A stretch of DNA of 64,000 bases from JBKBIP01 sp046297495. Its GTDB lineage: Bacteria > Planctomycetota > Planctomycetia > Gemmatales > Gemmataceae. How positions within the stretch are numbered: the stretch's first letter is position 1; every line of letters begins with the position of its first letter. The stretch lies in the NCBI GenBank assembly GCA_046297495.1, contig JBKBIP010000004.1, positions 62,001-126,000 of the forward strand, read 5' to 3'. The notes beneath the pieces were generated by a model. That model was not told where the DNA came from, ran no database searches, and saw only the letters and a program-made list of their open reading frames with translations. Below, in pieces: positions 1 to 8,557 of this stretch. Made by a program: the position numbers and the translations under genes.

Positions 1-847
1 TCCCTTGCCAAAGGGTGCGTGCCAATTCGACGTTCAGCGGGTGCCCCGAACGGTAGGCCACCACATGTCCCCGCAAGTCCTGACCAAACAAGGACAGATC
101 ACCGACGATGTCCAAGACTTTGTGCCGCGCGGGTTCATCCGCGTAACGCAAGACGTTGTCGATGGGACCGTGGGGACCAAAGACGAGCAAATCGGACGTG
201 GTCGCGTGTGCGCCAATCCCTTGCTGGCGCAAGGCGAGGGCCTCTTCGCGCAACAAAAAGGTCCGGCAGCAGGCCAGATGCTCCGTGAACTGGGCGGGAG
301 TGATGACTTGGGTATAGCGTTGCGGCGCGATGGGGGCCTGCCAACCATAATCCAGGATGTAGGTAATCCGCAGCTGGTCCAGCTGGTTGGGATGGAACGC
401 GATGGTCGCGCCGGGACGCCGCAGAATCACCGGCTGGTCCACCGTCCAAATCGCCCGCCGCGCCGACTGAGCCACGATTCCGGCCTGGAGCAATTTTTCC
501 GTGAATTCCAGAGCGGAGCCGTCCAAGCTGGGGGGTTCGGGGGCGTCCAGCTCGACGCGGCAATTATCGATCCGCAAGCCGGCCAACGCAGCCAAGACGT
601 GCTCCACCATCTCAATCTGGGCAGGCGGCTGCCCCAAGGTGGTCCGGCGCTGCGTCCCGCTGACTTGATCGACGCGCGCCGCGATGCGCGGCTGTCCCGG
701 TAAGTCCGTCCGCGTGAATTCGATGCCGCTATGGGGCGGAGCCGGTTGGAAACAAAGTCGCGTCGGGACGCCAGACAAATAGCCCACGCCAGTCACCACG
801 GCTGGCTGGGCCAGAGTCTGCTGGTAACGATAGCCGAGCTTACGCAC
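1..847 (-). CDS. lpxC: UDP-3-O-acyl-N-acetylglucosamine deacetylase LpxC, 3' end outside window
   Basis: Zinc deacetylase that commits UDP-GlcNAc to lipid A synthesis in the cytoplasm. I translated it from a GTG at 845-847, which is preceded by an AAGGAAGG Shine-Dalgarno sequence at 849-863; the protein begins VRKLGYRYQQTLAQPAVVTG. Family signatures are visible in order: EMVEHVLAALAGL with the first zinc histidine, DGSALEF, CRTFLLREE, and the block NVLRYADEPARHKVLDIVGDL followed by SGHPLN with the catalytic and zinc histidine region. About 282 residues lie in the window and the reading frame is still open at base 1, so the C-terminus (and any fused FabZ domain, known in some lineages) cannot be seen. 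It lies downstream of an OmpH-like gene on the same strand, a linkage common in outer-membrane biogenesis loci. Confidence 0.93.
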   Translation of the reverse strand, partial: MRKLGYRYQQTLAQPAVVTGVGYLSGVPTRLCFQPAPPHSGIEFTRTDLPGQPRIAARVDQVSGTQRRTTLGQPPAQIEMVEHVLAALAGLRIDNCRVELDAPEPPSLDGSALEFTEKLLQAGIVAQSARRAIWTVDQPVILRRPGATIAFHPNQLDQLRITYILDYGWQAPIAPQRYTQVITPAQFTEHLACCRTFLLREEALALRQQGIGAHATTSDLLVFGPHGPIDNVLRYADEPARHKVLDIVGDLSLFGQDLRGHVVAYRSGHPLNVELARTLWQG

Positions 848-964
848 GATGATCACCTTCCTTGGTCCAAGGACGAGAGACATGAGTAGGACGGGGCCGG
901 GGCGCTTCCTTGCCCCCCTCTCCGCCCAAGGATTCCCCCTCATTTCCCGATGTGGTTTTGCTGG

Positions 965-1011
965 GATTCATCGCCTCACGCACGCGATCGCTTCACACGA
1001 AACGATGAATC
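965..1011. repeat. Intergenic palindrome, copy 1
   Basis: Member of the window's palindrome family. The left arm is GATTCATCGcctCaCG and the right arm CaCGAAACGATGAATC. The left arm has diverged (CCT where the consensus has TTT). It is preceded by the conserved flank TTCCCGATGT at 944-953. It lies between the co-directional OmpH-like and LpxC genes. Confidence 0.8.
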
Positions 1012-1050
1012 CGCCATGCCTATCGAGAAGATATTTCCGAGCGTTCCCGG

Positions 1051-1779
1051 TTAGCGGGGGGAACCCGGAGGCGTTCCGCCACTGGCTCCCACCGGCGCGT
1101 TGACCGGATAGCGTTGATTCAGCATGTCCACGATGGCCTTGCTGATGTCCATGCCCGGCGTCATGTAGATGGGGAAGCAGCCTTGCTGAGAGAGCTTGGC
1201 TTGCACGGTCGCGGGGTTGTACGGATCATCCGGGTTGGTCGGGTCCATGTAGAACAAGACCAGCTCAATGTCGTTCCGAGTGGCGAAAACGCGCACGGCT
1301 TCCTCGATTTCCTGATACAACTGCTTCATCAGGACCCCCTGTTGCGCCATGAATTTCTTGCGGGCGTCCTCGTCCGCTTCTTGGAGCTGGAGCTGCAGCT
1401 TGCGCATGTCACGCTCGTACTGTTCGCGGTAGGACGGTTCGAGCTGGGGGTTCTGCAAGGCCGTGCGCAGCTTGATCATTTGCGTGCGGAGCGGCTCGAT
1501 GACTTTCTTTTCATATTCCTCCATCTCGACGCGGATGCGATCTTGGATGACTTCGGCCTTTTTGTAGCCGCGACCAATGGTGTAGCGATTCACCAAGGCG
1601 ATGCGCGTCCGCAACGTCGGGGCATTTCCCGCTGGCGCCGCATGCGCCACCGGCCGGATGGGCTGTTGCGGACCAGAAGGAACCTGTTGGGGAGGATACT
1701 GCGCCCACACCATGGCTCCAACACTCACGGATAAGCCTAGACTGGCCAATCCGATGAAAGCAATTACCTTCCTCTTCAC
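1051..1779 (-). CDS. OmpH/Skp-like periplasmic chaperone
   Basis: Skp/OmpH proteins hold unfolded outer-membrane proteins in the periplasm. The 242-residue product starts at a GTG (1777-1779) with GAGGAGAG upstream. It has a signal peptide (residues 1-26, ending VWAQ), a proline-rich spacer (27-50), then the OmpH core: RIALVNRYTIGRGYKKAE, a long charged coiled coil (about 75-165, rich in E, K, Q and R) and a C-terminal strand IELVLFYMDP. The C-terminus is proline/glycine-rich and longer than in typical 160-residue Skp. Neighbour lpxC downstream on the same strand supports an envelope role. The family call rests on architecture rather than on a catalytic motif. Confidence 0.82.
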   Translation of the reverse strand: MKRKVIAFIGLASLGLSVSVGAMVWAQYPPQQVPSGPQQPIRPVAHAAPAGNAPTLRTRIALVNRYTIGRGYKKAEVIQDRIRVEMEEYEKKVIEPLRTQMIKLRTALQNPQLEPSYREQYERDMRKLQLQLQEADEDARKKFMAQQGVLMKQLYQEIEEAVRVFATRNDIELVLFYMDPTNPDDPYNPATVQAKLSQQGCFPIYMTPGMDISKAIVDMLNQRYPVNAPVGASGGTPPGSPR

Positions 1780-1969
1780 GGTTCGTCTCTCCTCATGTAA
1801 ACCTGCCGCGCTTCAGGCCCCGGTTCCGTAATGCGGGGCGCTCTCAGGGTGGAGGGCGTAGCAGCCCCATCCGTTTTTCCCTATTGCCAGGGAGAGGTGG
1901 GTTGTACCCCTATCCTCGCGACAGGTCAAGACGAACCCCCACAACCATCCAACGGAGAGGTCGGTGGAT

Positions 1970-2019
1970 GATGCTTCCTCGTTTCGCACGGCTGCTCACC
2001 CGAAGCAAAGCGATGAATC
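1970..2019. repeat. Intergenic palindrome, copy 2 (degenerate)
   Basis: Decayed copy. The left side reads GATGCTTCctCGTTTCGC, the right side ends GCgATGAATC. It lies in the 508-base gap 1780-2287 between cysK and the OmpH-like gene. Apart from this repeat and the terminator at 2201-2261 I see no gene in that gap. Confidence 0.6.
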
Positions 2020-2200
2020 CACCTATTGAATGGAATTGCCAACGGTCCTTGACGGACCAGACGCGGGCGACGTTTCCCAGGGTCCGGAAATATTATTCTG
2101 GCCAGACAGAAACTCCGAGTCGCGGAAGGGTGGCTGGGGCAGAGCGCAGCGATGCCCCCGCCACCCACGCCGCCGCAGGACCTGACATGACCGCGGCACG

Positions 2201-2261
2201 AAAAAAATCACGGGAGCACGCAGCGCAAGCCAGTGCGGCTGTGTACTTCCGTGATTTTTTT
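2201..2261 (-). terminator. Probable terminator of cysK
   Basis: A perfect 13-base inverted repeat, AAAAAAATCACGG at 2201-2213 and CCGTGATTTTTTT at 2249-2261, encloses a 35-base loop that contains a smaller CAGC/GCTG hairpin. It starts 27 bases past the cysK stop and ends in a T run when read on the minus strand. Its symmetry would let it work in both directions. Confidence 0.75.
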
Positions 2262-2287
2262 ATCCGTCGAGGTAATAATTCACCAAA

Positions 2288-3253
2288 TTACTCCGGATAC
2301 AACGGCGTGCTCAGATAGCGTTCGCCAAGGTCGGGGAGGACGACGACGATGAGCTTGCCGGCGTTTTCGGGGCGCTGGGCCACTTGCACAGCGACATGAG
2401 CGGCGGCGCCGGAGCTGATGCCGCACAACAGTCCTTCCTCGCGGGCCATGCGGCGGGCCATCTCGAAAGCGTCTTCGTTTTGCACCTGGATCACCTCATC
2501 GATGATCTCTAGGTTCAGCACGCCGGGAATGAAGCCGGCGCCGATCCCTTGAATCTTGTGCGGGCCGGGCTTGAGTTCCTGGCCGTGCATGCGCTGAGTG
2601 ATGACGGGGCTGTTAGCCGGCTCGACGGCGATGGCCTTGAAGCTGGGTTTGCGTTTCTTGATCACCTCGCTGACGCCGGTGATGGTGCCGCCGGTGCCGA
2701 CGCCGGACACTAGAATGTCCACCTGGCCGTTGGTGTCGGTCCAGATTTCCTCGGCGGTGGTTTGCCGATGAATCTCTGGGTTGGCGGGGTTCTCGAACTG
2801 CTGCGGCATGAACGAGTTGGGAATGGTGGCCAACAATTCCTTGGCCTTGGCGACGGCGCCGTTCATACCTTTTTCCCCCGGCGTCAGCACCACCTCGGCC
2901 CCAAATGCCTTGAGCAAGCGGCGGCGTTCCAAGCTCATCGTTTCCGGCATCGTGACCATCAGCTTGTAGCCGCGCGCCGCGCAGACGAACGCCAAGCCGA
3001 TGCCGGTGTTGCCGCTGGTCGGTTCGATGATGACGGTGTCCTTGGTGATTTTCCCTTCCTTCTCCGCCGCCGTGATCATGGACACCCCGATGCGGTCCTT
3101 GACCGACCAGAGCGGATTGAAGTTCTCCATCTTGGCCACCACCTGGGCCTTGCCGTCGCCAACCACGCGCCGCAAGCGGATCAAGGGGGTATGGCCGACA
3201 CATTGGGTAATATCGTCGTAAATGCGACCGCGAAACGTTTGCGAAAGTGCCAT
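2288..3253 (-). CDS. cysK: Cysteine synthase (O-acetylserine sulfhydrylase)
   Basis: PLP enzyme that makes cysteine from O-acetylserine and sulfide. I start at the ATG at 3251-3253 (MALSQTFRGRIYDDI), which has TTGGAGG eight bases upstream; an in-frame start 12 codons earlier lacks such a site. About 321 residues, normal for the family. Visible motifs: ENFNPLWSVKDR carrying the PLP lysine, the phosphate/substrate loop PTSGNTGIGL, the glycine-rich GVGTGGTITGV, and GISSGAA near the C-terminus with the serine that contacts the PLP ring nitrogen. No regulatory C-terminal domain, so CysK/CysM rather than cystathionine beta-synthase. Monocistronic, with its own terminator. Confidence 0.95.
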   Translation of the reverse strand: MALSQTFRGRIYDDITQCVGHTPLIRLRRVVGDGKAQVVAKMENFNPLWSVKDRIGVSMITAAEKEGKITKDTVIIEPTSGNTGIGLAFVCAARGYKLMVTMPETMSLERRRLLKAFGAEVVLTPGEKGMNGAVAKAKELLATIPNSFMPQQFENPANPEIHRQTTAEEIWTDTNGQVDILVSGVGTGGTITGVSEVIKKRKPSFKAIAVEPANSPVITQRMHGQELKPGPHKIQGIGAGFIPGVLNLEIIDEVIQVQNEDAFEMARRMAREEGLLCGISSGAAAHVAVQVAQRPENAGKLIVVVLPDLGERYLSTPLYPE

Positions 3254-3366
3254 GCACGACCTCCAATTTTGGGATAGGATGGACGCCAACCGTGGCTGTC
3301 AAAAAGGAACAGAATGAACGATTGCGCCGATTGTAACGAGTGTGCGAATTGTAGGAAATAGCAGGT

Positions 3367-3414
3367 GATTCATCGTTTCGCGTATGCGACCTGCCACGCG
3401 ATCCGCCGATGAAG
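3367..3414. repeat. Intergenic palindrome, copy 3
   Basis: The left arm GATTCATCGTTTCGCG is a perfect consensus arm. The right arm reads CACGCGatccgcCGATGAAG and has decayed in the middle. It sits in a divergent intergenic region, so it cannot be a transcription terminator for either flanking gene. Confidence 0.75.
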
Positions 3415-3451
3415 CCCCCCTTTTATTCCCCGTCGATTCCCTGTCATCCGC

Positions 3452-3490
3452 GAAAGGGGGGGGGTGGGGTGGAATGGAACAATGAAACAA
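3452..3490 (+). repeat. Dispersed ~37 bp repeat, copy A
   Basis: G-rich tract followed by GTGGGGTGGAATGGAACAAT and GAAACAA. The same sequence occurs once more, inverted, at 21338-21373, with two or three differences in the G run. Both copies are followed, in their own direction, by an AT-rich stretch. Confidence 0.75.
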
Positions 3491-3664
3491 ACTATCCAAC
3501 ATTAACTCTTCATAATATACATAAGATCACTAAATGAGTCAACAGCAAAACGTTTGAGGCGCGCGGATTCGTCTTGACGCGGATCGCACTCCAGGATATA
3601 GCCGGGCCTCTTCCCAGGAACTTGGACAGAGGCCGTACTTGTACCTTTGAGGCGGGCCGAGAGA

Positions 3665-4162
3665 ATGAGGCGCTTCTTCTGGCTCATGAATGTGGCGGTG
3701 TGCGCTGGCTTGGCGGCTGGCTGCGTGGATCGGCGTTTCGTGGTCACCACCGATCCGCCGAGCGCGTTGGTGTTGGTCAACAACCAGCCGCTCACGCCGT
3801 CGCCAACGGATGGCTCGTTCGTTTACTATGGCAACTATGATTTCACCATCATCAAGGAAGGCTACGAAACACTCAAGGTGAAACAGGAAGTGCCCGCCCC
3901 CTGGTATGAGTATCCGCCGTTGGATTTCATCAGCGAATGTCTGATTCCCTGGCGCATCAAGGACGTGCGCCACTTCCATTACCAGCTCCAACCGCTTCAG
4001 ACCGTTCGTAGCGACGAACTGCTACACGAGGCGGAAATGCTGCGCCAGCGTGGCCGGATGATCCACGACCAGGAAAACCTGAAACCGAAGAAGAAGTGGT
4101 GGAAGTTCTGGCAAAAAGACGAACCCTACGAGGGCGAACCGCTGCCGTGGGGAAGACAATGA
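3665..4162 (+). CDS. Lipoprotein with PEGA-like domain
   Basis: A 165-residue predicted lipoprotein of unknown function. The start is placed at the ATG at 3665 (MRRFFWLMNVAVC); a TTG 18 bases upstream is in frame but less likely. The N-terminus is a lipoprotein signal with lipobox LAAGC, so the mature protein would begin at Cys20. Then comes a short segment RRFVVTTDPPSALVLVNNQP...YYGNYDFTIIKEGYE, which has the alternating pattern of PEGA domains (P-x-A/G-x-V-xx-N-xx-P...G-Y-xx-xx-x-GY). The C-terminal half is charged and ends in a tryptophan/lysine-rich tail (KKKWWKFWQK). It converges on the zinc-ribbon protein gene with only 42 bases between the stops. Confidence 0.8.
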   Translation: MRRFFWLMNVAVCAGLAAGCVDRRFVVTTDPPSALVLVNNQPLTPSPTDGSFVYYGNYDFTIIKEGYETLKVKQEVPAPWYEYPPLDFISECLIPWRIKDVRHFHYQLQPLQTVRSDELLHEAEMLRQRGRMIHDQENLKPKKKWWKFWQKDEPYEGEPLPWGRQ

Positions 4163-4204
4163 TCCTCTGTCACCTTGCCGGCGGCGCGTTCGCTAAACGA
4201 TAAT

Positions 4205-5713
4205 CTATTTGCGTAGCTGGAAGCTGTTGATTAGCTCGTCGAAATCGGTTTCCCATAAGCTGCGCCGGTCCAGGCCGCACTCGCATTGCACGACGATGAT
4301 GTTATCACCACGCGGTACCACGCCCAAGGTGACGAAGCGGATGCGATCCTTGGTGTTCTTGACGGCGTATTTGGCGATGTGACCATTGGGGAAGTCGCCG
4401 ACGCGCCCCTTCTTGGCCAATTCGTTGCCTTCGTTGTCCTGCAAGATTTCCAACGTGGTCGCTTCGTAATCCTTCTTTTGCTGTTCGAGAAGGTAATTTT
4501 TGGCTACTTCCTCTGGCGCGGTGTCCGGCTCTCCTTTGAGCAGCAATACCAAGGCCTCGGCGCGCCGATCGGCGCGGTCGGGGTAGAGACGGTCGGCGGC
4601 TTGTAGTGCCAGCAGGGCCAGCTCATCGAAATCGGTGGGCCGATCTGACTTCTTCCACAAATCCTCCGGGCCTTTCACGGAACAGAGGTCCTGATCGCTG
4701 ATGAAGGTGAGAATGCGCGCGCGTCTTTCTTGCCAGCCTTCCCGATAATTGAGCACGCCGAACCGCCGCCTTAGATCCACGAATTCGGGGTAGATTTGCT
4801 TGACGTTTTGAGCGGGTCCCCAGGTGTAAAACCAGTACACATAGCCCTGATGAGGCAAGACGAAGCATTCGCCGCTCATCAATACATTATTGGCATCCTC
4901 CGCTTGAAACACGAGCCGCAGCGCTTTAAGCCCCGCCAGCTCGGTGTTGTCTTTCCGTTCGTACTCGAAGGTATGCGGGAAATAATCGCGCAGCCGCAGC
5001 ACCGCCTCGTCGATCATCTCGCTGTCGCGCGGCATGGCCTTGCCGCCGAAGTCTTGCGCCGCCAAGGCCATCCAGGTATTGGGATTCGAGCGTCGGAGGG
5101 CGAAGAGGTTGGCCTTGATCCTCAAGCGGGTTTCGTTGTCGAGGAGCCAAGGGGGATCGGGGGGGAAGATAAACTTGTAATTAAACTCCTTGGATTCGCG
5201 GGGAACACCCGGGAGTTGGCCGGAGACGTTTTCCTCATAATAGCGCGTGAATTTCCAGATGCCATACCCTCCCCCGCCCAACACGCCGAGCAGCAGAGCG
5301 CCAAGCAGCACGCTGTTGATGATGCGCCAGCGTCTGCGATATTGGGCATCGCGCGGTTTGCCTGTTGTCGGTTCGGGAGGTAGCACGAACATATTGGTGG
5401 GATCGTGGGGCGGGCCGACAGGGGCCGCCATCGGAATCGAAGGGGATGCGGGAGCCGCCACCGGCACGGCAGGTCGGGCTATCTTGGCCGTCGATTTCGC
5501 CGCCCGGGGATTGACAGGCGCCCGGGCTGCCGGTTTGGCCGAGGGGCGGGCCGGCGCGGGCTTCGCCGAAGCTGGGGCAGTCCCGGACGCCCCACTGCCC
5601 CGAAAGTCAAACACACCGCCACAGCGCGGACAGGCCAATGCCGCTGCCCCGGCTATCGACGTTGGTGGAAATACATGGGAACACGTTGGATTCGGACAAG
5701 GATAACCCACCAT
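4205..5713 (-). CDS. Zinc-ribbon membrane protein, hypothetical
   Basis: A 502-residue protein I do not recognise by name. The order of parts is clear. An N-terminal zinc ribbon has CPNPTC (residues 6-11) and CPRC (28-31). A disordered Ala/Pro/Lys linker spans about 40-120. One membrane helix lies at about 131-153 (IINSVLLGALLLGVLGGGG), flanked by an RRRWR positive cluster. A globular domain of about 340 residues would be outside the cytoplasm by the positive-inside rule. This architecture (cytoplasmic zinc ribbon, Pro/Ala linker, helix, exported domain) recurs in planctomycete proteomes; that is background knowledge rather than something shown here. No enzymatic motif is apparent in the C-terminal domain. 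Confidence 0.8.
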   Translation of the reverse strand: MVGYPCPNPTCSHVFPPTSIAGAAALACPRCGGVFDFRGSGASGTAPASAKPAPARPSAKPAARAPVNPRAAKSTAKIARPAVPVAAPASPSIPMAAPVGPPHDPTNMFVLPPEPTTGKPRDAQYRRRWRIINSVLLGALLLGVLGGGGYGIWKFTRYYEENVSGQLPGVPRESKEFNYKFIFPPDPPWLLDNETRLRIKANLFALRRSNPNTWMALAAQDFGGKAMPRDSEMIDEAVLRLRDYFPHTFEYERKDNTELAGLKALRLVFQAEDANNVLMSGECFVLPHQGYVYWFYTWGPAQNVKQIYPEFVDLRRRFGVLNYREGWQERRARILTFISDQDLCSVKGPEDLWKKSDRPTDFDELALLALQAADRLYPDRADRRAEALVLLLKGEPDTAPEEVAKNYLLEQQKKDYEATTLEILQDNEGNELAKKGRVGDFPNGHIAKYAVKNTKDRIRFVTLGVVPRGDNIIVVQCECGLDRRSLWETDFDELINSFQLRK

Positions 5714-6078
5714 AGCAGCTACTCAATCGTGTGTACGGTTGTCCCAATGTTGCAAACGACGACGTTTTACTTTCACAACGACGCATGATATATCAGTTTA
5801 ACGCTTCAGCGGGGATTCTGATAGATTTTTTCTCGGCAAATCCCCAGACCCGTATCGAGTTTTGATTTTAGGCGAAGCTGCGGGAGTTTGCCGGATAAAA
5901 CCATCATCAAAAATTCATCTCCTCGGAGTGAACCACGCAACACGCAGAGAACGTAATTCCCATCATGCCTACCCAATATCTTCGTGCCGATCAACGGAGT
6001 TGGCAAATTGGTCAGGCGACCAGATTCCGAATATAATCACGGCAGCCTTCCATCCCACTATCAGGAGTTCAACTCAAC
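5714..6078. other. Divergent intergenic region, no feature found
   Basis: 365 bases between the divergent starts of the zinc-ribbon protein and the FG-GAP-like protein. It is more AT-rich than the flanking genes and should carry both promoters. I found no convincing promoter hexamers, repeat or small gene. AGGAG at 6062-6067 may be the ribosome site of the downstream gene. Confidence 0.5.
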
Positions 6079-8409
6079 GTGACGCACCTATCCCCGCGGT
6101 CTTGGATGCGCAAGATTTCTTCTCGATGGTTTTTTAGCTCCGGTGGCAAACGATGTCCGTCACGGCGTCGTTGCTCCGTGAGGCCCCAGTTGGAGTCGCT
6201 CGAAGATCGAACTGTGCCCAGTGGCGTGACCATCAATTTCATCAACCAGACCACGCCGCCGAATCCGACCAGTTTCTTCGTGGCCATCACCGACAACAAC
6301 CACACCCAGTATTTCGATGCGTCCGCTAATAGCTGGAAGCCGTTTTCCCAAGCGCCGGGTGGCAACGTGCCGAGTTTCCCCCTCTTTTCGTCGATCACGA
6401 TCCCCGACGGTTATTCCGGCATCATCGTTATTTTCGCCGGGGCGCAGAATAGTCTGCCAGGCAGCGGCGCTCCGGGGCCGACCGATCCAAACGTGCAATC
6501 GGTCCCCTACGAATTGGTCGAGTACACGACCAATGGCGCCAACTCCAGCATCGACACCTCGCAGGTGGATCAATTCGGTTTTCCGCTGACGTTGACAGAC
6601 AATAGCAACGACGGTCATAACCACGCCATGGTCGGCGTGATGACGAACTTGACTCGGGAAGACGAGTTCACCCGCTATCAGGCGTTCATGACGAATCAGG
6701 GGACCAACGGCACGCCGTACCTGGATCTGGTCGTGCCCTTGGGTAGCATCAGCACGGGTTCCAATACCGTGGTCCGAGTGATGAACCCAGGGAAATATCT
6801 GGCCGTCAATCCGTTTAATAATTCTTCCTTGCACACCGTCTTCGACGGCGCCATCCAATCCCTGTTTCAGCGCACGGATTTGCAGATTCAGGTGATTGGC
6901 GCGGGGGGTGGACTGGACGGCACCTACACTGGCACGCCGACCACGGCATCGGCCCTGGATCGTGATAATAACATGGCAACCTATAACGTGCTTCAGTTCA
7001 CGGGACCGGGGGGCACGTTCAATATCTTTGAACCCTTTTTCAGTAACAGCGGTGGTCCTGGGAATGGTTACGCCGGCAAGCCGCTGTCGCCGCATTGGAT
7101 TCAAACGATTGGCCCGGACAATAAGGTGGCATCCCCTGGCTCGATGGTTTTTCAGGGAAACGGCGTGTTCGCCGACTATGCGGGGGGCGCCAACTCGCAG
7201 GGAAACAATCTGGCCGCCGCGGCCATCGAGCTACAGTTGAACGCCGCCTTGAATCGGGGCATCTCGAATCTGGCCACATCCGAATGGAATAACTCCGGCA
7301 ACTATTATCCAGCCAACAATCAACCGCGCAACCTCTACGCCCAATTCCTACATCAAAAGACTGGCCCCACAGCGGTCTTCATTGACGGTTTAGCGTATGG
7401 CTTCGCCTATGATGAGGGAACGGGAGGACCGTCCAAGATTGATTTCGATGACAGCACAACGCCCACCATTTCGATCACCCTCGGCGCCTGGTCGCCGACT
7501 CGTTTCTACGCCGCTGGAGCCGACGCGGGGGGTGGGCCGCGCGTCAAGGTGTACAACACGGACGGTTCAACGCGTTTCGACTTCTTCGCTTACAACCCGT
7601 TCTTCATGGGCGGCGTGCGCGTGGCACTAGGGGATGTCAATGGCGACGGCATCCCGGACATCATCACCGCCGCAGGGCCGGGCGGTGGGCCGCATGTCAA
7701 GGTGTTTGATGGAGAAACGGGCGCCGTGATCCGTAGCTTCTTCGCTTATGACCCGTCCTTCACCGGCGGCGTGTTCGTGGACGCGGCGGATGTCAATGGG
7801 GATGGTTTCGCGGACATCATCACTGGCGCGGGCGCCGGCGGCGGGCCGCATGTCAAGGTGTTCGATGGCCAAACCGGCGCGGTGCGGCACAGCTTCTTCG
7901 CCTACAATCCAGCCTTTCCCGGCGGCGTGAACGTCTCTAGCGGCGATGTCAATGGCGATGGCGTCCCGGACATCATCACCGGCGCGGGGCCCGGAGGCGG
8001 CCCGCACGTCCGCGCCTTCAACGGCGTGAACCTGGCCCAATTGGCCAACTTCTTCGCGTATGACGCGGCGTTCAGCGGCGGCGTCTGGGTGGCGGCAGGA
8101 GACGTGGCGGATGACTTCAGGGCGGAGATCATCACCGGCGCGGGCGCCGGCGGCGGGCCGCATGTCAAGGTGTTTACCATGACGGGACAGGTAGTAGGCT
8201 CTTTCATGGCCTACGACTCCTCGTTTCGTGGCGGCGTGCGCGTGGGGGTCATTCACCTCGATAGCGATGGCCACGCCGAGATTCTCGCTGGTGTCGGCCC
8301 CACAGGAGGAACGGCCGTGCGCATCTTCGACGGCCTGAGTCTAAACCTCGTGGACACCTTCTTCGCCTTCGATCCCCTCTTCCGCGGCGGCGTGTTCGTG
8401 GGAGAGTAG
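6079..8409 (+). CDS. Large secreted FG-GAP/VCBS-like propeller protein
   Basis: A 776-residue secreted protein of unknown partner. The start is the GTG at 6079, 11 bases after AGGAG; an ATG at 6106 is an alternative. The N-terminus is a long cationic leader (about residues 1-37) ending in LESLEDRTVPS, the conserved leader of many planctomycete giant surface proteins. Residues 48-470 form a domain I do not recognise. From about 476 to the end there are six repeats of about 50 residues, each with GG(V)xVxxGDVNGDGxPDIITG and GAGGGPHVKVFDG, typical of calcium-binding FG-GAP/integrin-alpha-like blades. The last two repeats have lost the DVNGDG loop (DVADDF, HLDSDG). Probable extracellular calcium-binding propeller; ligand unknown. 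Confidence 0.85.
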   Translation: MTHLSPRSWMRKISSRWFFSSGGKRCPSRRRCSVRPQLESLEDRTVPSGVTINFINQTTPPNPTSFFVAITDNNHTQYFDASANSWKPFSQAPGGNVPSFPLFSSITIPDGYSGIIVIFAGAQNSLPGSGAPGPTDPNVQSVPYELVEYTTNGANSSIDTSQVDQFGFPLTLTDNSNDGHNHAMVGVMTNLTREDEFTRYQAFMTNQGTNGTPYLDLVVPLGSISTGSNTVVRVMNPGKYLAVNPFNNSSLHTVFDGAIQSLFQRTDLQIQVIGAGGGLDGTYTGTPTTASALDRDNNMATYNVLQFTGPGGTFNIFEPFFSNSGGPGNGYAGKPLSPHWIQTIGPDNKVASPGSMVFQGNGVFADYAGGANSQGNNLAAAAIELQLNAALNRGISNLATSEWNNSGNYYPANNQPRNLYAQFLHQKTGPTAVFIDGLAYGFAYDEGTGGPSKIDFDDSTTPTISITLGAWSPTRFYAAGADAGGGPRVKVYNTDGSTRFDFFAYNPFFMGGVRVALGDVNGDGIPDIITAAGPGGGPHVKVFDGETGAVIRSFFAYDPSFTGGVFVDAADVNGDGFADIITGAGAGGGPHVKVFDGQTGAVRHSFFAYNPAFPGGVNVSSGDVNGDGVPDIITGAGPGGGPHVRAFNGVNLAQLANFFAYDAAFSGGVWVAAGDVADDFRAEIITGAGAGGGPHVKVFTMTGQVVGSFMAYDSSFRGGVRVGVIHLDSDGHAEILAGVGPTGGTAVRIFDGLSLNLVDTFFAFDPLFRGGVFVGE
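7490..8406 (+). repeat. Tandem coding repeats of about 150 bp (FG-GAP blades)
   Basis: Six coding repeats in the 3' part of the propeller gene. They remain similar at DNA level: GCCGGCGGCGGGCCGCATGT followed by CAAGGTGTT occurs at about 7838 and again at about 8148. Such identity suggests recent duplication or gene conversion between blades. Confidence 0.8.
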
Positions 8410-8415
8410 TGATGG

Positions 8416-8549
8416 GCAGTGATCAGTTATTAGTGATCAGTATTTGACGGGCGAGCCACGCGGTAGTCAGTAACCCGTGATTTGACAACGGATCACTGAC
8501 AACTCAATCGCTGGTAATGGATCACTGACAACTAACAACTGATCACTGC
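8416..8549. repeat. Long dyad of GATCAGT/ACTGATC units between convergent genes
   Basis: GCAGTGATCAGTT at 8416-8428 is matched by its exact complement AACTGATCACTGC at 8537-8549. In between are further GATCAGT, GATCACTGACAACT and related words (8434, 8490, 8519). The element fills the gap between the convergent propeller and PPIase genes. It may be a bidirectional terminator or a small repeat insertion. Confidence 0.6.
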
Positions 8550-8557
8550 TGCAACGC

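Larger units (their letters stand above)
3254..3664. other. Divergent intergenic region with two repeats
   Basis: This 411-base gap lies between the start of cysK (minus) and the start of the lipoprotein gene (plus). It holds palindrome copy 3 (3367-3414) and one copy of a dispersed repeat (3452-3490), then an AT-rich stretch near 3490-3540 that may hold the lipoprotein promoter. I see no gene in it. Confidence 0.6.
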
